From Campylobacterota bacterium (lineage in GTDB: Bacteria > Campylobacterota > Campylobacteria > Campylobacterales > SZUA-545), in contig PWVP01000235.1 in the NCBI GenBank assembly GCA_003561815.1, forward strand, positions 1 to 11,797: 11,797 nt of DNA, written 5' to 3'. The translations under genes and the position numbers were made by a program. Below the pieces are notes generated by a model that did no database searches, was not told the DNA's origin, and saw only the letters and a program-made list of their open reading frames with translations. Position 1 is the stretch's first letter. Every line of letters starts with the position of its first letter. This document shows, piece after piece, positions 1 to 6,796 of the stretch.

Positions 1-2110
1 CACCACCACCATAGAAGGTGTCGCTACCTCCACCGCCAAAGAAGGTGTCGTTATCGCTTCCGCCATAGAGAGTGTTATTGCCACCATTGCCCCGAAGTTC
101 GTTATCGCCCGAGAGGCCACGAATCACATTGTCGTCACTGCTGCCAGTCAGAGTGTCATTGTGCTCAGAACCGATCAGGTTGTGAATATTCACCAAAGTA
201 TCGCTGCCCATGTCACCACCGATCGCTTGCTGCGAGCCTTGGATACCCAAATCCACTGTTACGCCACTGGCCGCCTTACTGTAGTCAACCGTGTTGACAC
301 TAGCGACCGCCCCATCATACGAGCCATCAAACCGGTTATTGCTGCTGCTGCTGACAAAGGTGTTGTTGCCGCCATTGCCGTAAAAGGTGTAGTCTTTATC
401 AGATCCGGCCACAAAAACATCACTGTTTCCCGATCCACGGATAATCGAGATATCCTGCAGGGTGTCATAGCCAGGACCAACCACATGATTATCATCCCTG
501 CTCAGATCGGCTAGAATGGGACCGCTCGATCCATCATAGTAGGCCACATCCCCCTCGCCCCCGCCGCCAACGAGCGTGTTGTGCCCCCCGCCGCCGCTTA
601 GGGTGTTGTTATCGCCGCCGTGGGCGTAGAGGTTGTTGTTCTGGCTGTTGCCTATCAGGATGTCCTGCTGGCCGGTGCCGCGCACATCCTGAATATTGAT
701 CAGCTCATCCTCCCCGCCGGCACGCACGGTTCGCATATCGGCCAGACGGACCACCACGCCATCGGAGGAGGGGCTGTAATCGACCATATTGCGACCCGAG
801 CCGCCATTGAGGATGTTGTTGCCCCCATCGCCGCCATAAAGCGTGTCGTTACCCGCCCCCCCAAAGAGGCTGTTATCCAGATCGTTGCCATAGATCACAT
901 CGTTTTGGGCCGAACCGATCACATTGTGGAGGTTAAGCAGCTCATCCGTGCCACCCTCACCGTTATCAATGGCGCGATTTTGAGAGAGGTCCACATGGAT
1001 GCCGTGCTCAGACCAGCGATAAGTGACGGTGTTGGTGTCCATACCGGTCGGGTTGTAGCCGCCATCGAGGGTGTTGTTGCCACCGCGGCCGCTTAGGGTG
1101 TCGCTGCCCAGCCCGCCGATTAGGGTATTATCAGCACTGTTGCCCACCAGCGTATCATCAAAGTCAGAGCCGATCAGGTTGTTAATGTCCATCAAAATAT
1201 CGACACCGGAGCCGAAAGCCATCTGGTTCTCCAGGCTCGCCTGCACACCGCTTAGCTGATTCTCGTAGCTGACCGTATTGACGCCGCCGCCGCCCTCAAA
1301 GGTGGTGTTTCCCTCCCCCGAAAAGAGCAGGTTGTTGCCATCAATCCCTTGGATAAAGTCGTTTCCGCTACCGCCATAGATGGTGTTATCACCCCCGCCG
1401 CCGAAGATGGTGTTGTTGTTGCTGTTTCCGCTGAGGGTGTCGCCATACTCCGAGCCCACGACATGATCGATATTGCGCAGAACATCCTCACCAAAGCCGC
1501 TTCCTGCGCCATCGGCCTCATCGCGCAGCTCAACCACCACCGAGCCGCTGGAGCGCTCGTAGCTGACGGTGTTGTTTCCCGTGCCGCCATCGAGGATGTT
1601 GTTGCCCCCACCGGCGATGAGCAGATCGTTGCCCGATCCACCATCGAGCAAGTTGTTCCCGCCACCGGCGATGAGCGTGTCGTTACCGGCGCCACCGCGC
1701 AGGATGTTGTTCTGGTCGTTGCCTATCAAGGTGTCATTAAAGTCCGAACCGATAACCCCGGAGATCCCCTCAAGGGTGTCGCTAATCTCCCGCTGGCTTC
1801 GATCGTAGGGATCCACCGTCACCCCGCTGGCTTCACCGTTTTGAAGATCGACTATCACCCCTTTATTGTCCTGGGTGAGGGAGGGGTCCATAATCAGCTC
1901 TTCATCGCTGTATTTAAGCAGAAAGTCGTAGCTGACCGTATCAAAGCCGCTGCCGCCTATCAGGGTGTTTTCGCCCGCACCGCCGCTAAGGGTGTTTTGG
2001 CCCTCGAGCATAATCAGGGTGTTGTTGCCAATCCCCCCATAGACCGTGTCATCCGCATAGCCCCCATAGACCGTGCTATCGCCATCGCCGGTGTAGACGA
2101 TGTTGTCGTT
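1..2110 (-). repeat. Coding RTX repeat region with seven Tyr-anchored modules
   Basis: Within the RTX gene, short units such as GGAGNDTLIG and GGGNNLLDG are grouped into larger modules. Each module runs roughly: several nonapeptides, then NTVSY or a variant, GVxVxL, a spacer, DxLxNIxNxIGS, then NDTLxGN and new nonapeptides. The anchor tyrosine codons start (plus-strand coordinates) at 1928, 1559, 1265, 1019, 776, 539 and 281, so modules are 123, 98, 82, 81, 79 and 86 residues apart. The first two are longer because of inserted spacer sequence. Many turns carry Asn where RTX motifs normally carry the Ca2+-binding Asp. The array continues past the left edge. Confidence 0.9.
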
Positions 2111-3388
2111 GAAGTTGGTAGGAAGCACAAACCCTTCGCTATAGGCGGCGCTGTGAAACTCGTAATCAGAGGGGCGGGTGATCTCTTTCATCTGAATACC
2201 GATAACCGACGAGCCCTCCATCCGAACCACATCGGGCATCGCGATATCGCCCCGGTTCTCCTCGGGGACAAACTCCAGATCAAACTCAGAGACATAATTG
2301 GCCCTCAGGGCAAACTCGGTGCCATCGGGCTGGGGAAAATAGCGCAGCTTCAGCTCCACCACCTCGCCACTCTCGTAGCGCTGCGCATCAAACAGCTCGC
2401 TGCTTCGGGTGATCACCCAGTCGCCGCTTCCAAGCTGTGTGCCGCCTACCAGCTCGTAGCCTGCCGGGAGCCCTTCGATGCTCAGCTGCGTCAGTCCAAA
2501 CCCCTCTGGCTGCTGGGGGCGCAGCCGGATCAGTTTAGTCAGGTAGTTCTGGCCGCTCGCATCGCGTCCGAAATACTCCGGATCGTTGACATAGATCTCC
2601 TGGGGCTGCACCCGCCCGCGGTAGTCCAGTGTCTGCGGCTCATACTGCGCCATGGGTGAGCTGTCCACATGGCCTAGACGGCTTCCGCCGCCGCCTAGCA
2701 CCTCCAGGTGGCTTGCCTGATCGATCTCGCGCGCACGGGTCTGATAGATCCCGAAGTCCGACTCCAGTGAGGCCGAGACCGCGTTGGTCACCCGGGAGAT
2801 GGCATCGGGTACCGGAGGGGGCGGGGGGACGAAATCCCCCACCCCGTCACGCTGCGGATCGACCCGCTCACGGATCAGGCTCACAAGCTCCTGATCGAAG
2901 CGCCCTTCGTTTTCAGGTACATCGACCTTGGGCATCATCTCCACCGGAGGGGGCATCCGATCGCTCAACCCGCTCGGGCGTGGCGGCTCCCCCTCCTCGA
3001 TCTCCTCCTCTTCCGGGTAGGGGTTATAGACATCCGGCAGCGCTACCGGCTCGGAGGTGATGATCGCATCCTGGGAGACTTCGCCGATCTGGCGAACGCG
3101 GGTTAGCAGCTGATCGAGCTCGAGCGCACCGCCATCGGCAAAGCGAATCCGCGGCGGTGTTGCATCAAAAGCCAAAAGCCCCATCGAGACGAAGTTGATT
3201 CGCCCGCCATCGGGCAGCAGCATAAGAATATCGCCGCCCACCAGCTCAAAGTATGAGTTGGTACCATCGAAACCGAGCACCACCTCATCGCCGGGGCGGA
3301 CAAATACCTCCGCCTCCTCTCCCGCTGGAGGCCGACTCTCCACCTGAACAGTGTGACCAACATAGGAGACACGATCTGTCGATGCCAT
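1..3388 (-). CDS. Giant RTX (hemolysin-type calcium-binding repeat) surface or secreted protein, 3' end outside the window
   Basis: The reading frame is open from 3388 to the left edge (1129 codons, C-terminus missing). ATG 3388-3386 is the earliest possible start because an in-frame TAG lies 9 bases upstream (3397-3395); the ribosome site is poor (AGGCGG very close to the ATG, GGGGG farther up). Layout seen: residues 1-105, a compact domain with no Sec signal peptide; about 118-195, an acidic and proline-rich linker with EEEE and a PPPPP run; about 200-425, a beta-rich region including GLPAGYEL and GSGDWVIT, a pattern recalling Ig-like domains of bacterial adhesins; 425 onward, RTX repeats of the GGxGxDxLx type. 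RTX proteins typically leave by type I secretion using a C-terminal signal and fold on binding Ca2+; that signal would lie outside the window. No transporter genes are visible. An adhesin or S-layer-like role is inferred; no enzymatic domain is recognised. Confident as RTX, unsure of function. Confidence 0.93.
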   Translation of the reverse strand, partial: MASTDRVSYVGHTVQVESRPPAGEEAEVFVRPGDEVVLGFDGTNSYFELVGGDILMLLPDGGRINFVSMGLLAFDATPPRIRFADGGALELDQLLTRVRQIGEVSQDAIITSEPVALPDVYNPYPEEEEIEEGEPPRPSGLSDRMPPPVEMMPKVDVPENEGRFDQELVSLIRERVDPQRDGVGDFVPPPPPVPDAISRVTNAVSASLESDFGIYQTRAREIDQASHLEVLGGGGSRLGHVDSSPMAQYEPQTLDYRGRVQPQEIYVNDPEYFGRDASGQNYLTKLIRLRPQQPEGFGLTQLSIEGLPAGYELVGGTQLGSGDWVITRSSELFDAQRYESGEVVELKLRYFPQPDGTEFALRANYVSEFDLEFVPEENRGDIAMPDVVRMEGSSVIGIQMKEITRPSDYEFHSAAYSEGFVLPTNFNDNIVYTGDGDSTVYGGYADDTVYGGIGNNTLIMLEGQNTLSGGAGENTLIGGSGFDTVSYDFLLKYSDEELIMDPSLTQDNKGVIVDLQNGEASGVTVDPYDRSQREISDTLEGISGVIGSDFNDTLIGNDQNNILRGGAGNDTLIAGGGNNLLDGGSGNDLLIAGGGNNILDGGTGNNTVSYERSSGSVVVELRDEADGAGSGFGEDVLRNIDHVVGSEYGDTLSGNSNNNTIFGGGGDNTIYGGSGNDFIQGIDGNNLLFSGEGNTTFEGGGGVNTVSYENQLSGVQASLENQMAFGSGVDILMDINNLIGSDFDDTLVGNSADNTLIGGLGSDTLSGRGGNNTLDGGYNPTGMDTNTVTYRWSEHGIHVDLSQNRAIDNGEGGTDELLNLHNVIGSAQNDVIYGNDLDNSLFGGAGNDTLYGGDGGNNILNGGSGRNMVDYSPSSDGVVVRLADMRTVRAGGEDELINIQDVRGTGQQDILIGNSQNNNLYAHGGDNNTLSGGGGHNTLVGGGGEGDVAYYDGSSGPILADLSRDDNHVVGPGYDTLQDISIIRGSGNSDVFVAGSDKDYTFYGNGGNNTFVSSSSNNRFDGSYDGAVASVNTVDYSKAASGVTVDLGIQGSQQAIGGDMGSDTLVNIHNLIGSEHNDTLTGSSDDNVIRGLSGDNELRGNGGNNTLYGGSDNDTFFGGGGSDTFYGGG

Positions 3389-3433
3389 CGCCGCCTAAGA
3401 CCCCCATTCAAGCCCTTTTGGCCACCAAAGAGG

Positions 3434-3476
3434 CCTAAAAGAGACTTTATAAAGACTTTAAAAAACGCCTTTTAGG
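3434..3476. repeat. Inverted repeat with central palindrome in the leader of the RTX gene
   Basis: CCTAAAAG (3434-3441) is exactly complementary to CTTTTAGG (3469-3476), with 27 bases between. The interval holds a perfect 10-base palindrome, CTTTATAAAG (3445-3454), and a repeated GACTTTA element. The outer arm lies at the predicted transcription start of the RTX gene, so it could be an operator or a leader RNA fold. The arms are visible in the sequence; any regulatory role is inferred. Confidence 0.4.
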
Positions 3477-3478
3477 TA

Positions 3479-3508
3479 ATTATATCGTATTAAAGGGGAA
3501 ATTTTCAA
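3479..3508 (-). promoter_or_regulatory. Sigma-70 type promoter for the RTX gene
   Basis: On the minus strand, -35 TTGAAA (3508-3503) is followed by 18 bases and a perfect -10 TATAAT (3484-3479). Transcription would start near 3472, giving a leader of about 84 bases before ATG 3388. A second -35-like hexamer, TTGACT, overlaps just upstream. The match is near consensus and the placement suits the gene. The surrounding sequence is AT-rich in an otherwise GC-rich window. Confidence 0.7.
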
Positions 3509-3513
3509 GTCAA

Positions 3514-3537
3514 ATGGAGCACACGGGGGTGCTCCAT
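3514..3537 (-). terminator. Hairpin downstream of the LPP20-like gene, possible terminator
   Basis: ATGGAGCAC (3514-3522) and GTGCTCCAT (3529-3537) form a perfect 9-bp stem around a 6-base loop, 34 bases past the stop of the LPP20-like gene. On the minus strand the following bases (TTGACTTGAAAATTT) are only moderately T-rich, so termination may be weak. The hairpin directly precedes the RTX promoter and separates the two genes. Confidence 0.5.
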
Positions 3538-3571
3538 CAAAGAGGGGGTGTAAAAAGGAGCGTTAAGCGGC

Positions 3572-4102
3572 TTAAAAGCCTGAAAGCACCCGATACCAGC
3601 GGCGGCCATCGAGCTTGATCTCCATCTCAACCTGACAGAGGCCATCTTGAAAGACCGTCTCCACCACCTGGGCGTTTCGGATCACCGCGTGCACCTGGGT
3701 GCGAACCGTGGTGTTCTGCACCACCGCATCGCGGATGGTGTCCGTCGCGTTGATGCGGATACCATACATCTTCTCGCCTAGCTGACGATAGCCATCGGCA
3801 ATCGCTGCGCGTTTGGCCAGCACCAGCGCCTGTGCCGGCGAGATGGTGTCTTCTGGCGCCACCCCCATACCGATCGCACGGATGGTGATGATATTGGTCG
3901 GCTGCAAAATCGGGGAGTTGGGGATCAGATACTCATCGGTATGAACATCGTCCATGCCCCCCATGCCGCCACCGCCCTGTTGTCGCTGCTGCTGTTGCTG
4001 CTGGGGAACCGGCTCATAAACCACCTCCTCTACCACATACTCCTGGGCGTTTACCGCCGCTGCCAAGGCACCGGCAACTACCAGTGCTACCACTCGTTTC
4101 AT
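3572..4102 (-). CDS. Secreted LPP20-like protein (possible flagellar or envelope accessory factor)
   Basis: A 176-residue protein. Residues 1-19 are a Sec signal peptide (KR, then a hydrophobic Val/Ala core, ending VNA before Q20), cleaved by signal peptidase I. There is no lipobox cysteine, so unlike many LPP20 proteins it is probably soluble and periplasmic. Residues 34-50 are low complexity (six Gln, then a Gly/Met-rich stretch). Residues about 72-170 resemble the LPP20 family: AxxLAKRAAIADGYRQL, then YGIRI, TVRTQVHAVI, VVET and QVEMEIKL; this fold also occurs in flagellar outer-ring proteins of the FlgT type. One cysteine, C156. ATG 4102-4100 follows AAGGAG with 8 bases between. A sigma-54 promoter lies just upstream, which fits a flagellar or envelope role. 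That role is inferred; the family call is from motif resemblance. Confidence 0.8.
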   Translation of the reverse strand: MKRVVALVVAGALAAAVNAQEYVVEEVVYEPVPQQQQQQRQQGGGGMGGMDDVHTDEYLIPNSPILQPTNIITIRAIGMGVAPEDTISPAQALVLAKRAAIADGYRQLGEKMYGIRINATDTIRDAVVQNTTVRTQVHAVIRNAQVVETVFQDGLCQVEMEIKLDGRRWYRVLSGF

Positions 4103-4141
4103 AGCCCTTGCTCCTTTTATTAGCGCTGTTTGCCGTAAAAA

Positions 4142-4156
4142 GCAAGGGGTGTTCCA
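4142..4156 (-). promoter_or_regulatory. Sigma-54 (RpoN) -24/-12 promoter for the LPP20-like gene
   Basis: The minus strand reads TGGAACACCCCTTGC at 4156-4142, preceded by C and followed by T. GG and GC are exactly 10 bases apart, as RpoN requires. Against TGGCACG-N4-TTGC the only differences are A for C and A for G in the -24 half. Transcription would begin near 4130, leaving a leader of about 28 bases that contains the AAGGAG ribosome site. A weaker sigma-70 reading (TTGCTT, 17 bases, TAATAA) would place the start too close to the ribosome site. Confidence 0.65.
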
Positions 4157-4172
4157 GTTTTTATGAATTGTG

Positions 4173-4206
4173 AAAAAAAGAGAAAGAAGCGCCCCCGATC
4201 GGGGGC
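4173..4206 (-). terminator. Intrinsic terminator of gyrA
   Basis: The perfect palindrome GCCCCCGATCGGGGGC (4191-4206) forms a 6-bp GC stem with a GATC loop. On the minus strand it is followed by a T-rich tract (GCTTCTTTCTC then seven T, 4179-4173). It begins 16 bases past the gyrA stop. This is a textbook Rho-independent terminator and lies upstream of the sigma-54 promoter, so the LPP20-like gene is a separate unit. Confidence 0.88.
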
Positions 4207-4222
4207 ACCAGAAGGGGAGAGG

Positions 4223-6703
4223 CTACTCGATAAAGTCGTCGTCGGTGATCTCTTCCATCTCTTCGGCTTTGGGGCAGCAGGCGATGGAGACCACCTTGTC
4301 GCTCTCATCGACACGGACGATAATCACACCACTGGTGTTACGGCCCGCTTTACGAATCGTCTCCATATCCACGCGGATCATGTTGCCTTTGGAGGTGAGC
4401 ACCATCAGATCTTTGCTCGGATCGTTAATCACCACATCCACAATCTGACCGGTTTTAGGGGTGAGCTTCATCGCAATCACGCCCTTGCCCCCACGGCTCT
4501 GCTGGCGGTACTCACTCGCCTCGGAGCGCTTACCGATGCCGTTTTCACTCACGGTGAGCAGCTCCACATTCTCATCCTGGATAATGGTCGCCCCGGCGAC
4601 AAAGTCGTTTTCGATTTTAAAGCGAATCGCAGTGACCCCTTTGGCCGTACGGCCCATCTGGCGTACCTGATCGATGGGGAAGCGCACACTCATCCCCTGC
4701 TTGGTGAGCACGAAGAGCTCATTGATGCTCTCATCGGCGATCTGGGCATTGACCAGCTCATCGCCCTCCACCAGCGTAATCGCCCGCACCCCGACATTTC
4801 GGATATTGCTGTACTCGCTGAGGTTGGTGCGCTTGACGATCCCCTTTTGGGTAAAGAAGACCAGCGACTTGGACTCATCAAAGTCACTGGTGGGGATAAT
4901 GGCGCGAATCTCTTCACCCTCTTTGAGGTTGAGCAGATTGACCACCGCTTTGCCCTTGGCGCCCCGCCCCGCTTCGGGGATGCGGTACACCTTCAGCCAG
5001 TAGAGCTGGCCGTTGTTGGTGACAAAGAGCAGCGTATTGTGGGTATCGGCCACAAAGAAGCTCTCGATAAAGTCATCATCGTAGGTGGTCACCGCCAGCT
5101 TCCCTTTGCCGCCACGGTTCTGCTTCTCGTAGGATTTGAGATCGACCCGCTTAATGTAGCCCCGGTGGGTGATGGTCACCACCATCGGCACATTAGGGAT
5201 CAGATCCTCCACATCAATATCGTCATAGTCATCTTCGATGTCGGTGCGGCGGGTGCTCTGATACTTCTCTTTAATCTCGCCAAACTCCTCTTTGATCAAG
5301 CTATTGAGCTTCTCATCGCTTTTTAGGATGCCGGTGAGATACTCGATCAGCTCCATCAGCTGGCGGTACTCGTTCTCGATCTTATCGCGCTCCAGGCCGG
5401 TCAGGCGCTGCAGCCGCATCTCCAAAATCGCCTGAGATTGCCGTTCGCTGAGCTCAAAGCGGGTCATCAGCTGCTCTTTAGCGGTGGGGGCATCGGGGCT
5501 GGCTTTAATCAGCGCCACAATCTCATCGATATTATCCAGCGCGATACGCAGCCCTTCAAGGATGTGCGCGCGCGCCTTGGCCTTTTCGAGATCGAAGATG
5601 GTGCGACGAATCACCACCGTTTTGCGGTGGGCCAAAAAGACATTGAGCACCTCAGCGAGGTTCATAATGCGCGGCTCTTTGTTGTGGATACCGAGCATAA
5701 TGATGCCGAAGGTGACCGCCATATTGGTCGATTTGTAGAGGTTGTTGAGGATAATATCGGCCATCGCATCGCGCTTAAGCTCGATGACGATCCGCATCCC
5801 TTCGCGATCGGACTCATCGCGCACCTCGCTGATCCCCTCAATCTCCTTGTTTTTCACCATATCGGCGATCGACTCGATCAGCTTGGCTTTATTCACCTGA
5901 TAGGGGATCTCATCGACGATGATCACCTCCTTTTTGCCGATCTGTTCGATATGGGTTTTAGCGCGGATGCGGATACGGCCACGGCCGGTGGTATACGCGT
6001 CGATAATCCCCTTTTTGCCGAAGATGATGCCGCCGGTGGGAAAATCGGGGCCGGGCACAAACTGCATCAGCTCCCCAGGGGTCGCCTCCGGGTTGTCCAC
6101 CAGATGGATACAGGCGTCCATCACCTCATCGAGCCGATGCGGCGGAATATTGGTCGCCATCCCCACCGCGATCCCGCTTGAGCCGTTGACCAGAAGGTTG
6201 GGCACCCGGCTGGGCAGCACATCGGGCTCACTCTCCTGGCCGTCGTAGTTGGGGATAAAATCGACGGTATCCTTCTCGATATCCCGCAGCAGCTCCTCGG
6301 CCATCTCGGTCATGCGCGCCTCGGTATAACGCATCGCCGCGGCGTTATCGCCATCGACCGAGCCGAAGTTCCCCTGGCCATCAACCAGCGGCACGCGCAT
6401 GGAGAAGTCCTGCGCCATCCGCACCATCGCATCATAGACCGCACTGTCGCCGTGGGGGTGGTATTTACCGATCACTTCACCGACAATACGGGCCGACTTT
6501 TTATAGGCCGATCGCGGCGAGATGTTCAGCTCGTTCATCGCATAGAGGATGCGGCGGTGAACCGGCTTGAGCCCGTCACGGATGTCCGGCAGCGCGCGCC
6601 CGATAATCACGCTCATGGAGTAGTCAAGATAGCTGGTTTTGAGAGTCTCCTCAATGTCAATCGGCTGAATCTCTTCGTTCAGCCCCAGCAGATTATCCGC
6701 CAT
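4223..6703 (-). CDS. gyrA: DNA gyrase subunit A
   Basis: An 826-residue GyrA, close to the usual 800-900. With GyrB it introduces negative supercoils into DNA using ATP; GyrA breaks and rejoins the strands. Seen: the N-terminal breakage-reunion domain with the active-site pair R125-Y126 (AAMRYTE), the quinolone region HPHGDSAVYD (82-91) with S87 and D91 matching the sensitive E. coli Ser83 and Asp87, the GyrA box QNRGGKG (528-534; E. coli has QRRGGKG) opening the C-terminal DNA-wrapping beta-pinwheel, a further box-like QSRGGKG (735-741), and an acidic tail ending DDDFIE. The GyrA box supports gyrase rather than topoisomerase IV ParC. I chose ATG 6703-6701 because AAGGG (6713-6709) sits 5 bases upstream; a TTG six codons earlier (6721) has no such site. 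gyrB is not adjacent. Confidence 0.98.
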   Translation of the reverse strand: MADNLLGLNEEIQPIDIEETLKTSYLDYSMSVIIGRALPDIRDGLKPVHRRILYAMNELNISPRSAYKKSARIVGEVIGKYHPHGDSAVYDAMVRMAQDFSMRVPLVDGQGNFGSVDGDNAAAMRYTEARMTEMAEELLRDIEKDTVDFIPNYDGQESEPDVLPSRVPNLLVNGSSGIAVGMATNIPPHRLDEVMDACIHLVDNPEATPGELMQFVPGPDFPTGGIIFGKKGIIDAYTTGRGRIRIRAKTHIEQIGKKEVIIVDEIPYQVNKAKLIESIADMVKNKEIEGISEVRDESDREGMRIVIELKRDAMADIILNNLYKSTNMAVTFGIIMLGIHNKEPRIMNLAEVLNVFLAHRKTVVIRRTIFDLEKAKARAHILEGLRIALDNIDEIVALIKASPDAPTAKEQLMTRFELSERQSQAILEMRLQRLTGLERDKIENEYRQLMELIEYLTGILKSDEKLNSLIKEEFGEIKEKYQSTRRTDIEDDYDDIDVEDLIPNVPMVVTITHRGYIKRVDLKSYEKQNRGGKGKLAVTTYDDDFIESFFVADTHNTLLFVTNNGQLYWLKVYRIPEAGRGAKGKAVVNLLNLKEGEEIRAIIPTSDFDESKSLVFFTQKGIVKRTNLSEYSNIRNVGVRAITLVEGDELVNAQIADESINELFVLTKQGMSVRFPIDQVRQMGRTAKGVTAIRFKIENDFVAGATIIQDENVELLTVSENGIGKRSEASEYRQQSRGGKGVIAMKLTPKTGQIVDVVINDPSKDLMVLTSKGNMIRVDMETIRKAGRNTSGVIIVRVDESDKVVSIACCPKAEEMEEITDDDFIE

Positions 6704-6796
6704 GTGTGCCCTTATCGTCAATTTTGGTGGGCGATTTTAACCAAAAGCAACTTATCACTAAGATCCCCCCATTACATTTAAAACGAAGGGGTGTCC
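6704..6796. promoter_or_regulatory. Divergent promoter region between gyrA and the glutamate dehydrogenase gene
   Basis: This 93-bp AT-richer spacer must drive both flanking genes. For gyrA (minus strand) a -10 TAAAAT (6739-6734) has a weak -35 TTAGTG (6761-6756) at 16 bp. For the dehydrogenase (plus strand) TTAACC (6737-6742), 16 bp, TAAGAT (6759-6764) would start RNA near 6771. In both cases the hexamers overlap those of the opposite promoter, which would make the two compete. All matches are moderate and the assignment is tentative. Confidence 0.4.
6785..6791 (+). promoter_or_regulatory. Ribosome binding site deciding the glutamate dehydrogenase start
   Basis: GAAGGGG lies 5 bases before ATG 6797. 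The in-frame GTG at 6791 overlaps this site and so cannot use it, which favours the ATG. Confidence 0.75.

Noticed and set aside
1..2110. Tandem short repeats read as a CRISPR array or DNA satellite
   Set aside because: The units are degenerate at the DNA level, stay in one reading frame and translate into calcium-binding nonapeptides; there are no constant repeats with unique spacers.
1349..2659. Long plus-strand open frame (436 codons) opposite the RTX gene
   Set aside because: It is a shadow of the repeat-coding strand: GGT, GGC and AAC codons give few stops in antisense. It has no ribosome site and no protein-like motifs, while the minus strand gives clear RTX repeats in an uninterrupted frame.
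2629..3060. Plus-strand open frame rich in Pro/Arg/Ser opposite the RTX N-terminal region
   Set aside because: Its composition is that of an antisense frame over the acidic/proline linker; no start signal or motif supports it.
3103..3388. LapA-type retention module with a LapG di-alanine cleavage site at the RTX protein N-terminus
   Set aside because: The N-terminal sequence does not resemble that module as I know it, and no TAAG/PAAG-type site is seen in residues 1-130.
4163..5326. Long plus-strand open frame (387 codons) opposite gyrA
   Set aside because: The minus strand here encodes the conserved GyrA C-terminal domain. The antisense product is His/Asp/Leu-rich with no recognisable domain, a common artefact opposite GC-rich genes.
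6430..6460. Quinolone-resistance change in gyrA
   Set aside because: S87 and D91, the equivalents of E. coli Ser83 and Asp87, are the ordinary sensitive residues.
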